64,000 nt of DNA from NCBI RefSeq assembly GCF_013318015.2, contig NZ_CP115842.1:806001-870000 (forward strand), given 5' to 3'. Positions 18,418 to 26,916 of the stretch are shown piece after piece (the stretch's first letter is position 1; each line of letters opens with the position of its first letter). The notes under the pieces are model-generated. The model saw only the letters and a program-made list of their open reading frames with translations, was not told the DNA's origin and made no database searches. Made by a program: the position numbers and the translations under genes. The DNA is from Agrobacterium tumefaciens (GTDB lineage: Bacteria; Pseudomonadota; Alphaproteobacteria; Rhizobiales; Rhizobiaceae).

Positions 18418-18900
18418 TTAGGTCACTTCGATGATTTCAATCTCTTTGTCACCCAGGCTGACAACATCACCGGCAGATTTTCCCATCAACACTCCTGCGA
18501 CCGGGGAGACATAAGACATCGATCCAGTGGCCGGATCGGCTTCATCCTCGCCTACGATCCGGAACCGTTGCGTCCTCCCGTCATCACGGCTGAATGTTAC
18601 CACGCTGCCGAAGGCAACGGTGCCATCAGCAGGAGGGCTCGGCATCAGCTGGGCGGTGCGAACGCGCTCCGCGAAATACCGAATGTCCCGCAGAGGATTG
18701 GCCGAAAGCCGACGTCTTTCATTGACGTCTTCGACGGCATTGGCCGTTTCGCAGGCTTCGCGCGCCAATTGCAGCTGCTGCTCCAGCGCTTTCAGCCCAG
18801 CTTCCGTCACCAGATTGGGATGAGGCGAAATCACCCGGTCCGGCAGAACCGTTTCGGCTGCGGTTTCGGCACTATCTTCCTTGGTAAAGGCTACACTCAA
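18418..18900 (-). CDS. GreA/GreB-family transcription elongation factor-like protein
   Basis: The protein has an N-terminal helical stretch (VTEAGLKALEQQLQLAREAC) and a C-terminal GreA/GreB domain with FGSVVTFSRDDGRTQRFRIV, GEDEADPATGSMSYVSPVAG and LMGKSAGDVVSL, the RNA-polymerase-binding signature. Such proteins stimulate transcript cleavage by stalled polymerase or otherwise act in the secondary channel. The likely start is TTG at 18900 (product MSVAFTKEDSAET) with TGGAG eight bases upstream; ATG 18939 or 18999 would add residues with no Gre similarity. It is on the opposite strand to its neighbours and is unrelated to polysaccharide synthesis, so it may have been embedded in the locus by chance. 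Confidence 0.85.
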   Translation of the reverse strand: MSVAFTKEDSAETAAETVLPDRVISPHPNLVTEAGLKALEQQLQLAREACETANAVEDVNERRRLSANPLRDIRYFAERVRTAQLMPSPPADGTVAFGSVVTFSRDDGRTQRFRIVGEDEADPATGSMSYVSPVAGVLMGKSAGDVVSLGDKEIEIIEVT

Positions 18901-19109
18901 TTCTGGCACTCCATTGCCGTGAGATGCCGCTTTGAGCATCTCCCTTGCCGTCCAATCCTGCCACCGCCCATCGCAATGCTGCAATAGCGTGCACCACACA
19001 AACCGCCCATGTACCCCTCATTTCTGGCTCTAACAGGAGGCTTTTCGCCCTGTTAGGGTATTGCCCAAGAGGAGTGAGAAAGCCAACGCTAACGGACAGG
19101 AGACGGTCA

Positions 19110-20507
19110 ATGGCCCGGACAGTATTGAATGCGCTTGGAGACACACTCTACTACAGCGACAATTCCACCGGATTTTTTTCCGCCACGGGTTCCGGACCGC
19201 TGCTGACAGGCACTGCCGGCAATGATTCCATGTGGGGCGACAGTTCCGTCAATGTGACAATGGCGGGCGGCACGGGCGACGATATTTATTACCTCTATTC
19301 CAGCATTAACCGCGCCGTCGAAAATGCCGGGGAGGGTATCGACACCATCGACACCTGGATGAGTTATACCTTGCCCGACAATTTCGAAAACCTGCGGGTA
19401 ACCGGAGATGGTCGTTATGCCTTCGGAAATGAGCTGGACAACATCATAACCGGCGGATCGGGCAGCCAGACCATTGATGGCGGGGGCGGTAACGACGTGC
19501 TGATCGGCGGTGGCGGTGCGGATACATTCGTTTTTACGAGCGGCAACGGCACCGATCTCATCATGGATTTCAGCGCCAACGACACGATCCGGCTTAACGG
19601 TTACGGCATCACGTCCTTCGAGCAGCTCGTCAGCAATGCCACCCAACAGGGCGATAATCTCTGGCTGAACTTCGCCAACGGCGAGGCCGTCGTTCTTGCC
19701 GGAACGACCATCGACGATCTTCAGGCCGACCAGTTCGAGCTCAGCCTCGACCGATCATCCCTCACCCAGACCTTTGCCGACGAATTCGATGCACTTTCAC
19801 TTCGCAGCGGCGATCAGGGGACTTGGGATGCCAAATATTGGTGGGCACCGGAAAAGGGAAGCTCGCTGACGACGAATGGCGAGGCGCAATGGTACATCAA
19901 CCCCGCTTATGCCGGCACATCAGAGGTAAATCCCTTCAGCATAAACAACGGTGTCCTGACTATCACCGCCGCGGAAACCCCGCAATCGATCGCCAACGAG
20001 GTTGAGGGCTATGATTATACCTCGGGTATGCTGAACACCTATTCGTCGTTCAGCCAGACCTATGGTTATTTCGAAATGCGCGCCGACATGCCGACCGACC
20101 GGGGCGCTTGGCCGGCCTTCTGGCTTTTGCCTGAGGACGGCTCCTGGCCACCGGAACTCGATGTCGTGGAGATGCGTGGGCAAAACCCCAATACGCTGAT
20201 CATGTCCACCCACTCCAATGCAACGGGAGAACAGACATCAGTCATAAACAATGTCAGCGTGCCGAGCACGGAAGGTTTCCACACATATGGCGTGTTGTGG
20301 GATGCGGAGCATATTACCTGGTATTTCGACGACGTCGCCGTGGCGCAGACGGATACGCCTGATGATATGCACGATCCCATGTATATGGTCGTCAATCTTG
20401 CTGTCGGCGGCATGGCAGGAACGCCGTCGGCGGTTGATTTCAGCGACGGTTCGCAAATGATGATCGATTACATCAAAGCCTATTCGCTTTCCGACTGGGC
20501 CGCGTAA
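19110..20507 (+). CDS. RTX-repeat GH16 endoglycanase
   Basis: The product (465 aa from ATG 19110, AGGAGA upstream) has two parts. Residues about 30-165 carry RTX-type calcium-binding nonapeptides (GTAGNDSMWGD, GGTGDDIYYL, GGGGNDVLIGGGGADTFVF). Residues about 215-465 are a GH16 beta-jelly roll with the catalytic signature ELDVVE (nucleophile Glu349, acid/base Glu354) and aromatic WPAFWLLPEDGSWP. There is no N-terminal signal peptide, so type I secretion is likely, as for ExsH/PlyA-type rhizobial glycanases, which cleave acidic exopolysaccharide. It probably shortens the polymer made by this locus or degrades related beta-glucan. No type I exporter genes are seen in the window. It ends before a hairpin shared with the convergent operon. 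Confidence 0.92.
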   Translation: MARTVLNALGDTLYYSDNSTGFFSATGSGPLLTGTAGNDSMWGDSSVNVTMAGGTGDDIYYLYSSINRAVENAGEGIDTIDTWMSYTLPDNFENLRVTGDGRYAFGNELDNIITGGSGSQTIDGGGGNDVLIGGGGADTFVFTSGNGTDLIMDFSANDTIRLNGYGITSFEQLVSNATQQGDNLWLNFANGEAVVLAGTTIDDLQADQFELSLDRSSLTQTFADEFDALSLRSGDQGTWDAKYWWAPEKGSSLTTNGEAQWYINPAYAGTSEVNPFSINNGVLTITAAETPQSIANEVEGYDYTSGMLNTYSSFSQTYGYFEMRADMPTDRGAWPAFWLLPEDGSWPPELDVVEMRGQNPNTLIMSTHSNATGEQTSVINNVSVPSTEGFHTYGVLWDAEHITWYFDDVAVAQTDTPDDMHDPMYMVVNLAVGGMAGTPSAVDFSDGSQMMIDYIKAYSLSDWAA

Positions 20508-20508
20508 C

Positions 20509-20544
20509 GAAAAACGCCGGCAGTTGCGTTCAGAACTGCCGGCG
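20509..20544 (-). terminator. Rho-independent terminator of the sugar/GDPD operon
   Basis: A perfect 11-bp stem has arms CGCCGGCAGTT (20515-20525) and AACTGCCGGCG (20534-20544) with an 8-base loop. On the minus strand the stem is followed by TTTTTCGT, so it should stop transcription of the operon that ends at 20586. On the plus strand the tail is not U-rich, but the stem may still cap the GH16 transcript. Confidence 0.8.
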
Positions 20545-20585
20545 CTTCAGACCTCAGCCTGTCGGCTGGGCCTTGTTCAGTTCAG

Positions 20586-21500
20586 TCATTCAGCCGCGAT
20601 CTGCATCCGCTCAGTGTAGAGCGACATGAGATGACGCGCCGTTTCAAGGCTCGCGGGCTGTTCGGCCCGGTAGCGGCGGCCGATTTCCATCATCAGCACA
20701 GTATCCGGCAGGAAGGTCAGCTCCGAGAAAATGCCCTGCCAGTCGATATCTCCCCAGCCGAGCGGCATATGCAGATCGCCGATGCCGAGAGCGGTATTTT
20801 CCTGGTCGAAATACGGCTGATAGAAGCCCTGCGGCCGGCCGAAGGAATCGTGCACATGCAGATGGCCGGCGACCGGCGCCATGGCGCGAAGCTGCTCGCG
20901 GAAATCGAGCCCGCGATAGGTGGATTCGAGATAGGCGTGGCTAAAGTCGATCAGCGCCACGACGTTATCATGGCCGATGGCCTTAACTGTCTGGGCCACC
21001 TCGGCAGGCGTCTGACGATATTGGCCGGGTTCGGTGGAGAAGATATTCTCAAGCGCGACCCGCACGCCATAGCGCTTGCAGAATTCCGCCAGCTCGAAAA
21101 GCGCTTCCCGCTCGCGGCTGTCGGCATCGGCCCGCTCGGCGATCTGGTCGGCACGCAGGGCACCACCATGCTGAACGAGGATGCCCGCGCCGATGCGATC
21201 GCACAGGACGGCCAGCGCCTTGGCTGCATCTATCTGGTAGCGGCACGTTACCGGGTCCATGAAATTGGACGAAACAAGACCGTGCACCGTGTAACGGAAG
21301 TCGAATTCTTTGGCGAGCGCCACGAACCGTTGAGCGCGCTCCTCGATGATGCGACCGCCTGCGATCAGATCAAGGCTCGTTGCGGCGATTTCAACGGTGT
21401 CGCAGCCAATTTCGGCAAGCGCACGAAGATCGCTTTCGAGTGTGGCCAGTTCACCGTCGTCCGAGCTGGCGTTGAAGCCGGTTCCAATAAGATTGCTCAT
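20586..21500 (-). CDS. Xylose-isomerase-like TIM barrel (sugar phosphate isomerase/epimerase)
   Basis: The 304-aa product from ATG 21500 (MSNLIGTGFNASSDDGEL) belongs to the AP endonuclease 2/xylose-isomerase-like barrel superfamily (IolE, TIM-barrel epimerases). Metal-ligand-type motifs include VALENIFS, ALIDFSHAYL, HLHVHDSFG and MMEIGRRYRAE, placed on successive strands. The GGAG box eight bases before 21500 decides the start; an ATG at 21530 overlaps the upstream stop (ATGA) but lacks a box. It is the last gene of a six-gene uptake operon. It most likely isomerises or epimerises the sugar (phosphate) released from the imported substrate. The specific reaction is unknown. Confidence 0.85.
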   Translation of the reverse strand: MSNLIGTGFNASSDDGELATLESDLRALAEIGCDTVEIAATSLDLIAGGRIIEERAQRFVALAKEFDFRYTVHGLVSSNFMDPVTCRYQIDAAKALAVLCDRIGAGILVQHGGALRADQIAERADADSREREALFELAEFCKRYGVRVALENIFSTEPGQYRQTPAEVAQTVKAIGHDNVVALIDFSHAYLESTYRGLDFREQLRAMAPVAGHLHVHDSFGRPQGFYQPYFDQENTALGIGDLHMPLGWGDIDWQGIFSELTFLPDTVLMMEIGRRYRAEQPASLETARHLMSLYTERMQIAAE

Positions 21501-21526
21501 GTCATCATCTCCAGGGGTAAGGAAGG

Positions 21527-22252
21527 TCATGCGAGTTCAGGCTGCCGTACGGCGCGGCGCGCCGTATCGAACAGGTCCGGGCGGTCGATATTGACGTAGT
21601 CTACCCCGGCCAATGCGATCTCATTATGAAGGTTGGCATCATCGCCGCCATAATAAACCATGATTTCCAGACCCGCCTTGCGGCATGCCGCGACAAGGCC
21701 GGGCTTGCGCATCTGCGCAGGTGTGATCTCGATGATCGAGGCATGGTGAACAGCCGCAGCCAGCGAAGGCGACTTGGCGATATCGAGCGTCATCATCTTG
21801 CGGAATTCCGGCGCGGCGGCGGCCAGGCCCCGGCGCATTTCTTCGGAGAAAGAGAAAAAGAAGGTGTCGCGCACCATGCCGAGGCTCCGTACCAGTGCCG
21901 CCACCTTGACGGGATCGCAATATTTCAGCTCGACATAGACGCCGCAGCGGCCGCGCAAATGGCTGAGATAGGCATCGAGCCGCGGTACAGCCGCACCCTT
22001 GAAGTTTTCGCCGAACCAGCTGCCGGCGTCCAATGCATCGATCTCGCTCGACAGCATGTGGCCGATGGGACCCGTGCCATTGGTGGTACGATCCAGCGTT
22101 TCGTCGTGAAAGACATAAAGCACGCCGTCCGCGCTCTCGCGCACGTCGAGCTCGATGTAATCCGCTCCCTGCTGTAAGGCGAGGTCGGCGGCGGCAAAGG
22201 TGTTTTCGGGCGCAAAATGGTTGGCGCCGCGATGGGAGACGATTTTAGGCAT
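21527..22252 (-). CDS. Cytoplasmic glycerophosphodiester phosphodiesterase
   Basis: This 241-aa protein has the GDPD family landmarks: SHRGANHFAPENT (His7-Arg8, Glu16), YIELDVRESADG (Glu34, Asp36) and VFHDETLDRTTNGTG (His49). It has no signal peptide, so like UgpQ it would hydrolyse a glycerophosphodiester inside the cell, giving glycerol 3-phosphate and an alcohol. Its place between an ABC importer and a sugar isomerase-like gene suggests that the imported compound is a glycerophospho-sugar or glycerophospho-polyol. The gene starts 11 bases after the ATPase and its stop region overlaps the next frame. Confidence 0.9.
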   Translation of the reverse strand: MPKIVSHRGANHFAPENTFAAADLALQQGADYIELDVRESADGVLYVFHDETLDRTTNGTGPIGHMLSSEIDALDAGSWFGENFKGAAVPRLDAYLSHLRGRCGVYVELKYCDPVKVAALVRSLGMVRDTFFFSFSEEMRRGLAAAAPEFRKMMTLDIAKSPSLAAAVHHASIIEITPAQMRKPGLVAACRKAGLEIMVYYGGDDANLHNEIALAGVDYVNIDRPDLFDTARRAVRQPELA

Positions 22253-22263
22253 GGAAATTCCTG

Positions 22264-23376
22264 TCAGTTTACGGCTTCCGGTTCACGCGCCGGAATAGTC
22301 GAATGGTGGGAAAGATCGGCATGCAGCCCGGCGATGCGGTTACCGGCGGCATCGAACACGAGCGTCAGCGCCGATTTGCAGCTGATCCCGACACGATCTC
22401 CCGGCGCGTGGCGTATCGTCTCGCCATATTCGAGCGCGTGGATCATGCCTGCGGGCGTATCGATCGTGTAGAATACCTCGCGCCCCATGGGCTCGACGGT
22501 GGTAACCTGCCCCTCAAGCCGCGCCTCGGACGATGTGACGAGGGCGATATCTTCCGGGCGCAGGCCAAAGGTGACTTCGCCGTCACAGCGGGCATTGAGG
22601 TCGAGCAGGGCATCGCCAATCTGCAACTGCCCGCCCTGCGCCCATCCTTTCAAGAGATTCATTGGCGGCGTGCCGATGAAACCGGCCACGAACAGATTGT
22701 CGGGCCTGCGATAAAGATCATCGGGCGTGCCGATCTGGGCAATGGCGCCGTTGTTCATGCAAATGATCCTGTCCGCCATGGTGATCGCCTCGATCTGGTC
22801 ATGGGTGACGATCAGCGTGGTGATCTTCAGGCGCTTCTGCAGGCTTTTCAGCTCGGCGCGCATGGTGATGCGCAGGGTCGCATCGAGATTGGAAAGCGGC
22901 TCGTCCAGTAGCAGGATGTTCGGTTCCTTGACCAGCGCGCGGGCAAGCGCCACACGCTGCTGCTGGCCGCCGGAAAGCTGCGAGGGCCGTCGGTCGAGCA
23001 ACGCGCTGATCTGCACGAGGCTTGCCGCCTCCTCCACCCGTCGCGCTGCCTCCTCACGCGGAACATTCTTGAAACGCAACGGAAAGGCGATGTTCTGCCG
23101 CACTGTCAGGTTGGGATAAAGTGCATAAGACTGGAAGACGATGCCGACATTGCGGTCGCGCGCATCGATGCGATTGACGTTGTGGCCGTCGAAAGAAATC
23201 TGACCCGCGGTCGGCGCGTAGAGCCCGGCGAGCAGGAAAAGCGTGGTCGACTTTCCGCATCCGGACGGCCCGAGAACGGCGACGAATTCGCCGTCTTCGA
23301 TGGAGAGGGTCATCGGTTGCAGAACGCGGGTGTCGCCCCAGCTTTTGGTGACATTGTCGAGGGTGATCCTGGCCAT
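22264..23376 (-). CDS. ABC transporter ATPase, MalK/UgpC type
   Basis: The 370-aa subunit has Walker A GPSGCGKSTT, Q-loop VFQSYALYPN, signature LSGGQQQRVALARAL, Walker B ILLLDEPLSNLDA and H-loop TLIVTHDQIEA, followed by a C-terminal TOBE-type domain (from about residue 240, FGLRPEDIAL). This is the sugar-importer CUT1 layout. It powers the two permeases encoded immediately upstream (5-base gap), with the solute-binding protein at the head of the operon. CUT1 ATPases also serve as regulatory targets in other systems, but nothing here shows that. Confidence 0.95.
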   Translation of the reverse strand: MARITLDNVTKSWGDTRVLQPMTLSIEDGEFVAVLGPSGCGKSTTLFLLAGLYAPTAGQISFDGHNVNRIDARDRNVGIVFQSYALYPNLTVRQNIAFPLRFKNVPREEAARRVEEAASLVQISALLDRRPSQLSGGQQQRVALARALVKEPNILLLDEPLSNLDATLRITMRAELKSLQKRLKITTLIVTHDQIEAITMADRIICMNNGAIAQIGTPDDLYRRPDNLFVAGFIGTPPMNLLKGWAQGGQLQIGDALLDLNARCDGEVTFGLRPEDIALVTSSEARLEGQVTTVEPMGREVFYTIDTPAGMIHALEYGETIRHAPGDRVGISCKSALTLVFDAAGNRIAGLHADLSHHSTIPAREPEAVN

Positions 23377-23381
23377 GGCGA

Positions 23382-24470
23382 TTATCCTTTGATCCCGCCG
23401 AAACTCATCTGGGTGATGTATTTCTGCGTGAAGATGTAAATGATCAGCACAGGCAACAGATAGATGATGCCTACGGCAGCGATCATGCCGTAGTTCACGC
23501 CGGCGCTGTCCTGTGCCACGAAGAAGAGATAGAGGCTCATCGTCATCTGGCTTTTTTCGATGAGCAGGGTCTGGACGAAGACATATTCTTCCCAGCCACG
23601 CAGAAAGGTGAAGGTGGCAACCGCGATCAGCCCGCTTCTTACCTGCGGCAGAACCACCATGCGAAAGGCTTGGAAGCGGGTCGCGCCATCGGTGACGGCG
23701 CTCATTTCGATGTCCCAGGGAACGTTATCGAAAAAGCCCTTGAGAACAAAAATTGCAAACGGCAGCTCAAGCGCACTCATGACCAGCACGACGCCGAAGA
23801 GATTGTTGAGCAGGCCCATGTAATGCAGTTGCACGAAGATCGCGACGGTGAGCGCGAGCGCCGGAAAGGCATGCAGCAGCAAAAGCCCGCGCAGCACGTT
23901 TTCACGCCCGGCGAAGGTGAAGCGCGACAGCGCATAGGCGGCCGGCGTGGCGACCAGCGCGACGATCAGCGTCTGGGAAGCGGCAAACAGCAGTGAACTG
24001 CGCATGGCGGTCCAGACGGACGGCATCAGCGCCATGCGCGTGGTGCCGGTTTTCTCGATATCGCGGCTCCAGAGGAAACTGTAGTTGTCGATAGTCAGAT
24101 GCGGCAGCACCAGCGCGAAGACGAGCGCCGCGACCACGGCACCAAATGCCAGCCATAGCAGCGCGGGATTGCGCAGGCGCGCGGAAAGAAGCGCAACTGC
24201 TATCGCCCCGCCATAGGCAAAAGCGGCGATTGCGCCGCTGCGCCACAGCACAAGTCGGCTGAGATTGTCGTCGGAAGTCGTAAGCGACTTCACCAGCAGC
24301 CACAGGTAGGGCAGGAGAACCGGCACCGAAACCACCGTCAGGAACACAAGAATGACGGGAACGAAACCGGCGCGATGGGCAAGGCTGCGCCTTTCAAGAC
24401 GCGTCCAGTCCGGCTTCAGATCAAGGGCACACCTGCTGTGGGCATGCGAGTGGGTGTGGGCGAGCGTCAT
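23382..24470 (-). CDS. ABC transporter permease, MalG-like, with N-terminal extension
   Basis: This inner-membrane subunit has the EAA loop equivalent DIEMSAVTDGATRFQAFRMV (E-M-S-A-x3-D-G-A) and C-terminal helices of CUT1 permeases. From the ATG at 24470 it is 362 aa, longer than the usual 275-300. The surplus is N-terminal: a His-rich start (MTLAHTHSHAHSR) and two additional hydrophobic segments between the first helix and the usual core. The start shares one base with the stop of the other permease (TGATG), so the two subunits are translationally coupled. Confidence 0.92.
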   Translation of the reverse strand: MTLAHTHSHAHSRCALDLKPDWTRLERRSLAHRAGFVPVILVFLTVVSVPVLLPYLWLLVKSLTTSDDNLSRLVLWRSGAIAAFAYGGAIAVALLSARLRNPALLWLAFGAVVAALVFALVLPHLTIDNYSFLWSRDIEKTGTTRMALMPSVWTAMRSSLLFAASQTLIVALVATPAAYALSRFTFAGRENVLRGLLLLHAFPALALTVAIFVQLHYMGLLNNLFGVVLVMSALELPFAIFVLKGFFDNVPWDIEMSAVTDGATRFQAFRMVVLPQVRSGLIAVATFTFLRGWEEYVFVQTLLIEKSQMTMSLYLFFVAQDSAGVNYGMIAAVGIIYLLPVLIIYIFTQKYITQMSFGGIKG

Positions 24471-25381
24471 CACAGCACCTCGATTTTGGCGGGAGCAAAA
24501 GTCGAGCGCATATTGCTGATGCGCCATTGAATGAGGGTGATGGCAACGCCTATCGCCATCAGGCCAAGCGCAAGTGCAGCACCATAGGCATAGGCGCCGT
24601 TTTCGAAGGCGCGCCGGTAGATATAAAGCGGATAGGTCGTGGAATCGTAGACAGGCCCACCGCCGGTGATGAGCAGGATATATTCATAGGTCGTCATCAG
24701 TGAGAGCGCCTGATAGAGCGTGATGAAACGGATCGGTGCCGAGAGCGCGGGTGCGACGACATGGCGAAGCACACCCCATTCGCTGGCGCCATCGACGCGC
24801 GCGGCATTGGCCAGATGCGACGGTATGGAGCGGATGGCCGATGTGAGGATGACCATGGCGAAAGACGCGCCGACGACACCGTTCGCCACCACCACCAGAA
24901 ACAGCGGAAAGTCGTTGCGCAGGTTGAGAGCGGGTGCGCCGAGCGCGCCAAGAAACTGGTTGAGCAGGCCGGAAGACGTCGGATCGGCGATCCATATCCA
25001 CAGCACGCCGTAAAGCACGGCGGGGCTCATGCGCGGCAGCAGCCAGAGGCCGCGAAAAAAGTTGCCTAGCCGGTCCGGTATCGCCGTGGTCGTTACGGCC
25101 AGAAGCGCGCCAAGCCCGATATTGAAGATGAACAGCGTTGCGCCGACATAGATCAGCGTCGTCAGCAACACCATCGGCAGGCGCACGTCGCGCTGAAACA
25201 TGCGCTGGAAATTCTCGACCGTGAATTTGCCCACCCTCAGGTTTGCGCCCATATCGGTAAAGGCGATCACCAGATTGACGACGATCGGGGCAAGAAAGAA
25301 CAGGCCAAGCAAGGCGAGAGCCGGAGCCAGATAAAAGATCGGCCGGGCCGGGCGACGCGCCCGAAGCTGAAATTGAGACAT
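24470..25381 (-). CDS. ABC transporter permease, MalF/UgpA-like
   Basis: The product (303 aa from ATG 25381, MSQFQLRARRPARPIFYLAP) has six hydrophobic segments and the EAA-type loop NAARVDGASEWGVLRHVVAP. It is the first of two CUT1 permeases. The longer reading frame to 25501 lies across the end of the binding-protein gene and is not protein-like. A GC-rich hairpin lies in the 67-base gap between it and the binding-protein gene. Confidence 0.92.
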   Translation of the reverse strand: MSQFQLRARRPARPIFYLAPALALLGLFFLAPIVVNLVIAFTDMGANLRVGKFTVENFQRMFQRDVRLPMVLLTTLIYVGATLFIFNIGLGALLAVTTTAIPDRLGNFFRGLWLLPRMSPAVLYGVLWIWIADPTSSGLLNQFLGALGAPALNLRNDFPLFLVVVANGVVGASFAMVILTSAIRSIPSHLANAARVDGASEWGVLRHVVAPALSAPIRFITLYQALSLMTTYEYILLITGGGPVYDSTTYPLYIYRRAFENGAYAYGAALALGLMAIGVAITLIQWRISNMRSTFAPAKIEVL

Positions 25382-25403
25382 TACGATATACCGGTGGGAA
25401 CGC

Positions 25404-25432
25404 GGAAAAGCCGCCCGGCAGAACCGGGCGGC
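25404..25432 (-). terminator. Intercistronic hairpin between binding protein and permease
   Basis: A 9-bp stem, arms GCCGCCCGG (25410-25418) and CCGGGCGGC (25424-25432), is followed on the minus strand by CTTTTCC. It sits after the binding-protein stop. Partial termination or 3'-end protection at such hairpins usually makes binding protein more abundant than permeases. Confidence 0.65.
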
Positions 25433-25448
25433 ATGGTTTCGGGCAAAC

Positions 25449-26822
25449 TCAGTTGCTTGCGGCGTCGCGGATTTCGATCTCTGCGCCAAATTGCAGCTCA
25501 AGCTCGTCGGCGATGAAATCGACCGCCTGCGCGGCCGTCATCTTGCCGGTCTCAACCGCTTGCAGACCGCTGAACAGCACCTTGTTGTAGCTGCCGAACT
25601 TGGTGTGGTTGGGCACAAACTGCGCGTATTTCATCATCGGCGAAGCAGCGGAGAGTACCCAGTTATCGCGGTATTTCGGCATGGCCGTCTGGGCGTTGCT
25701 GATGGCCGTATGATAGGATGTCACCGCGTGTTCGTTGTTGAAATAGGGCAATGTCGCAAGCGCCACGAGATCGGCGGCGATATCGGCATTGGCACTCTTC
25801 GGATTGAGGGTGTAGAGCAGCGGGTGCGACAGGTTGGCCGGCTTGCCGCCTTTTTCGGCTGCCGGAGCGGAAATCCAGCCGATCTTGTTGAAGTATCCCT
25901 TGCCGTCTGTCGGCCAGGTCGCGCCGTTCTTGTCACCCACCTGCCAGGCAACCGCCCAGACACCCTGATGGAAGATGAAGGCCTTTTCCTGCTTGAAGGC
26001 CGTCTGGATCGCCTCCCAGCTCATGGCGGTATTGTCGACGGGCGTCACGCCTTCCTTGGCATTGCGCTCATACCAGCCGAGCGCCTTGGCCATTTCGGCC
26101 TTGGGGAACATCAGCTTGCCGGTCTTTTCGTCCATGAACTTCACGCCATAGGACTGGAACACCATCAGATAGTCGATACCGACATTCGGGCGGTGCAGCA
26201 TGCCGTATTGTGCGGCCTTGCCGTCTACCACTTCCTTCGACAGGGTCGTCAGATCGTCGAGCGTGAATTCGCCGGCGTCGACCTTGGCCGGAAGGCCTTC
26301 GATGAAGGCTTCGTCCTTGCCGATCTTGCGCAGCATGTCCTTGTTGTAGAAGAACATGCGGATTTCCGCGTCCTGCGGAATGCCGTAAATCTTTCCGTCC
26401 GTCGCCTTGGCCGAATTCCACAGAACCGGCAGGATATCGCCATAGACCCAGGGAGCAGTGGCGATCTTGTCTTCCATCGGCATGGCATAGCCGTCCTGCG
26501 CGAACTGGCCGATCCATTCATGCGGCAGGATGTAGATATCCGGCCCCTGCCCCACCGAAAACGCCTTCAGCGTATCGAGCGCGAAGGAGTCCCAGCCCTG
26601 CACGGCGCTGTTGTTGATGTCGATGACGACGCGTTTGTCGACGCCTGCTGCCTTGAACTGCGCGTTCATGATGCCGGCGGCAGCTTCGATGTTGGTGACG
26701 CGACCGGGCGCATTCTTGTCGGCTAGCGTCCAGAGCTTGATGTTGATGTCTTCGGCAAAGGCGACAGCCGGCAAAAGCGCGCCGAGGGCAACCGTGGCCA
26801 TCAGGGTGAGAGACTTGAACAT
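25449..26822 (-). CDS. ABC transporter solute-binding protein (CUT1/UgpB-like)
   Basis: The 457-aa periplasmic protein has a Sec signal (MFKSLTLMATVALGALLPAV, cleavage after AFA) and the fold landmarks of extracellular solute-binding family 1, such as GPDIYILPHEWIGQFAQDG and IYGIPQDAEIRMFFYNKDML. It captures the substrate for the importer encoded downstream. The ATG at 26822 is preferred over 26831, because CGGGA lies nine bases upstream of it. It is the first gene of the operon, 94 bases from the divergent ROK regulator, with a perfect palindrome between them. Confidence 0.93.
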   Translation of the reverse strand: MFKSLTLMATVALGALLPAVAFAEDINIKLWTLADKNAPGRVTNIEAAAGIMNAQFKAAGVDKRVVIDINNSAVQGWDSFALDTLKAFSVGQGPDIYILPHEWIGQFAQDGYAMPMEDKIATAPWVYGDILPVLWNSAKATDGKIYGIPQDAEIRMFFYNKDMLRKIGKDEAFIEGLPAKVDAGEFTLDDLTTLSKEVVDGKAAQYGMLHRPNVGIDYLMVFQSYGVKFMDEKTGKLMFPKAEMAKALGWYERNAKEGVTPVDNTAMSWEAIQTAFKQEKAFIFHQGVWAVAWQVGDKNGATWPTDGKGYFNKIGWISAPAAEKGGKPANLSHPLLYTLNPKSANADIAADLVALATLPYFNNEHAVTSYHTAISNAQTAMPKYRDNWVLSAASPMMKYAQFVPNHTKFGSYNKVLFSGLQAVETGKMTAAQAVDFIADELELQFGAEIEIRDAASN

Positions 26823-26850
26823 GTGATCCATTCCCGTTGAAACTGATTAT

Positions 26851-26871
26851 TTAATTAAGTTGCTTAATTAA
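26851..26871. promoter_or_regulatory. Predicted ROK-repressor operator (9+9 bp palindrome)
   Basis: Arms TTAATTAAG (26851-26859) and CTTAATTAA (26863-26871) form a perfect inverted repeat around TTG. It lies between the divergent ROK gene and the transport operon, 29 bases upstream of the binding-protein start, where a bound repressor would block transcription. Palindromic AT-rich sites are typical of ROK regulators. Confidence 0.75.
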
Positions 26872-26916
26872 CAGCTTCATGACATTTCCCCAGGTAAAGC
26901 GCGGGAGAGTGAAACT

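Noticed and set aside
18945..19109. Upstream extension of the RTX-GH16 gene
   Set aside because: The AGGAGA box before ATG 19110 and loss of protein-like character upstream mark the start at 19110.
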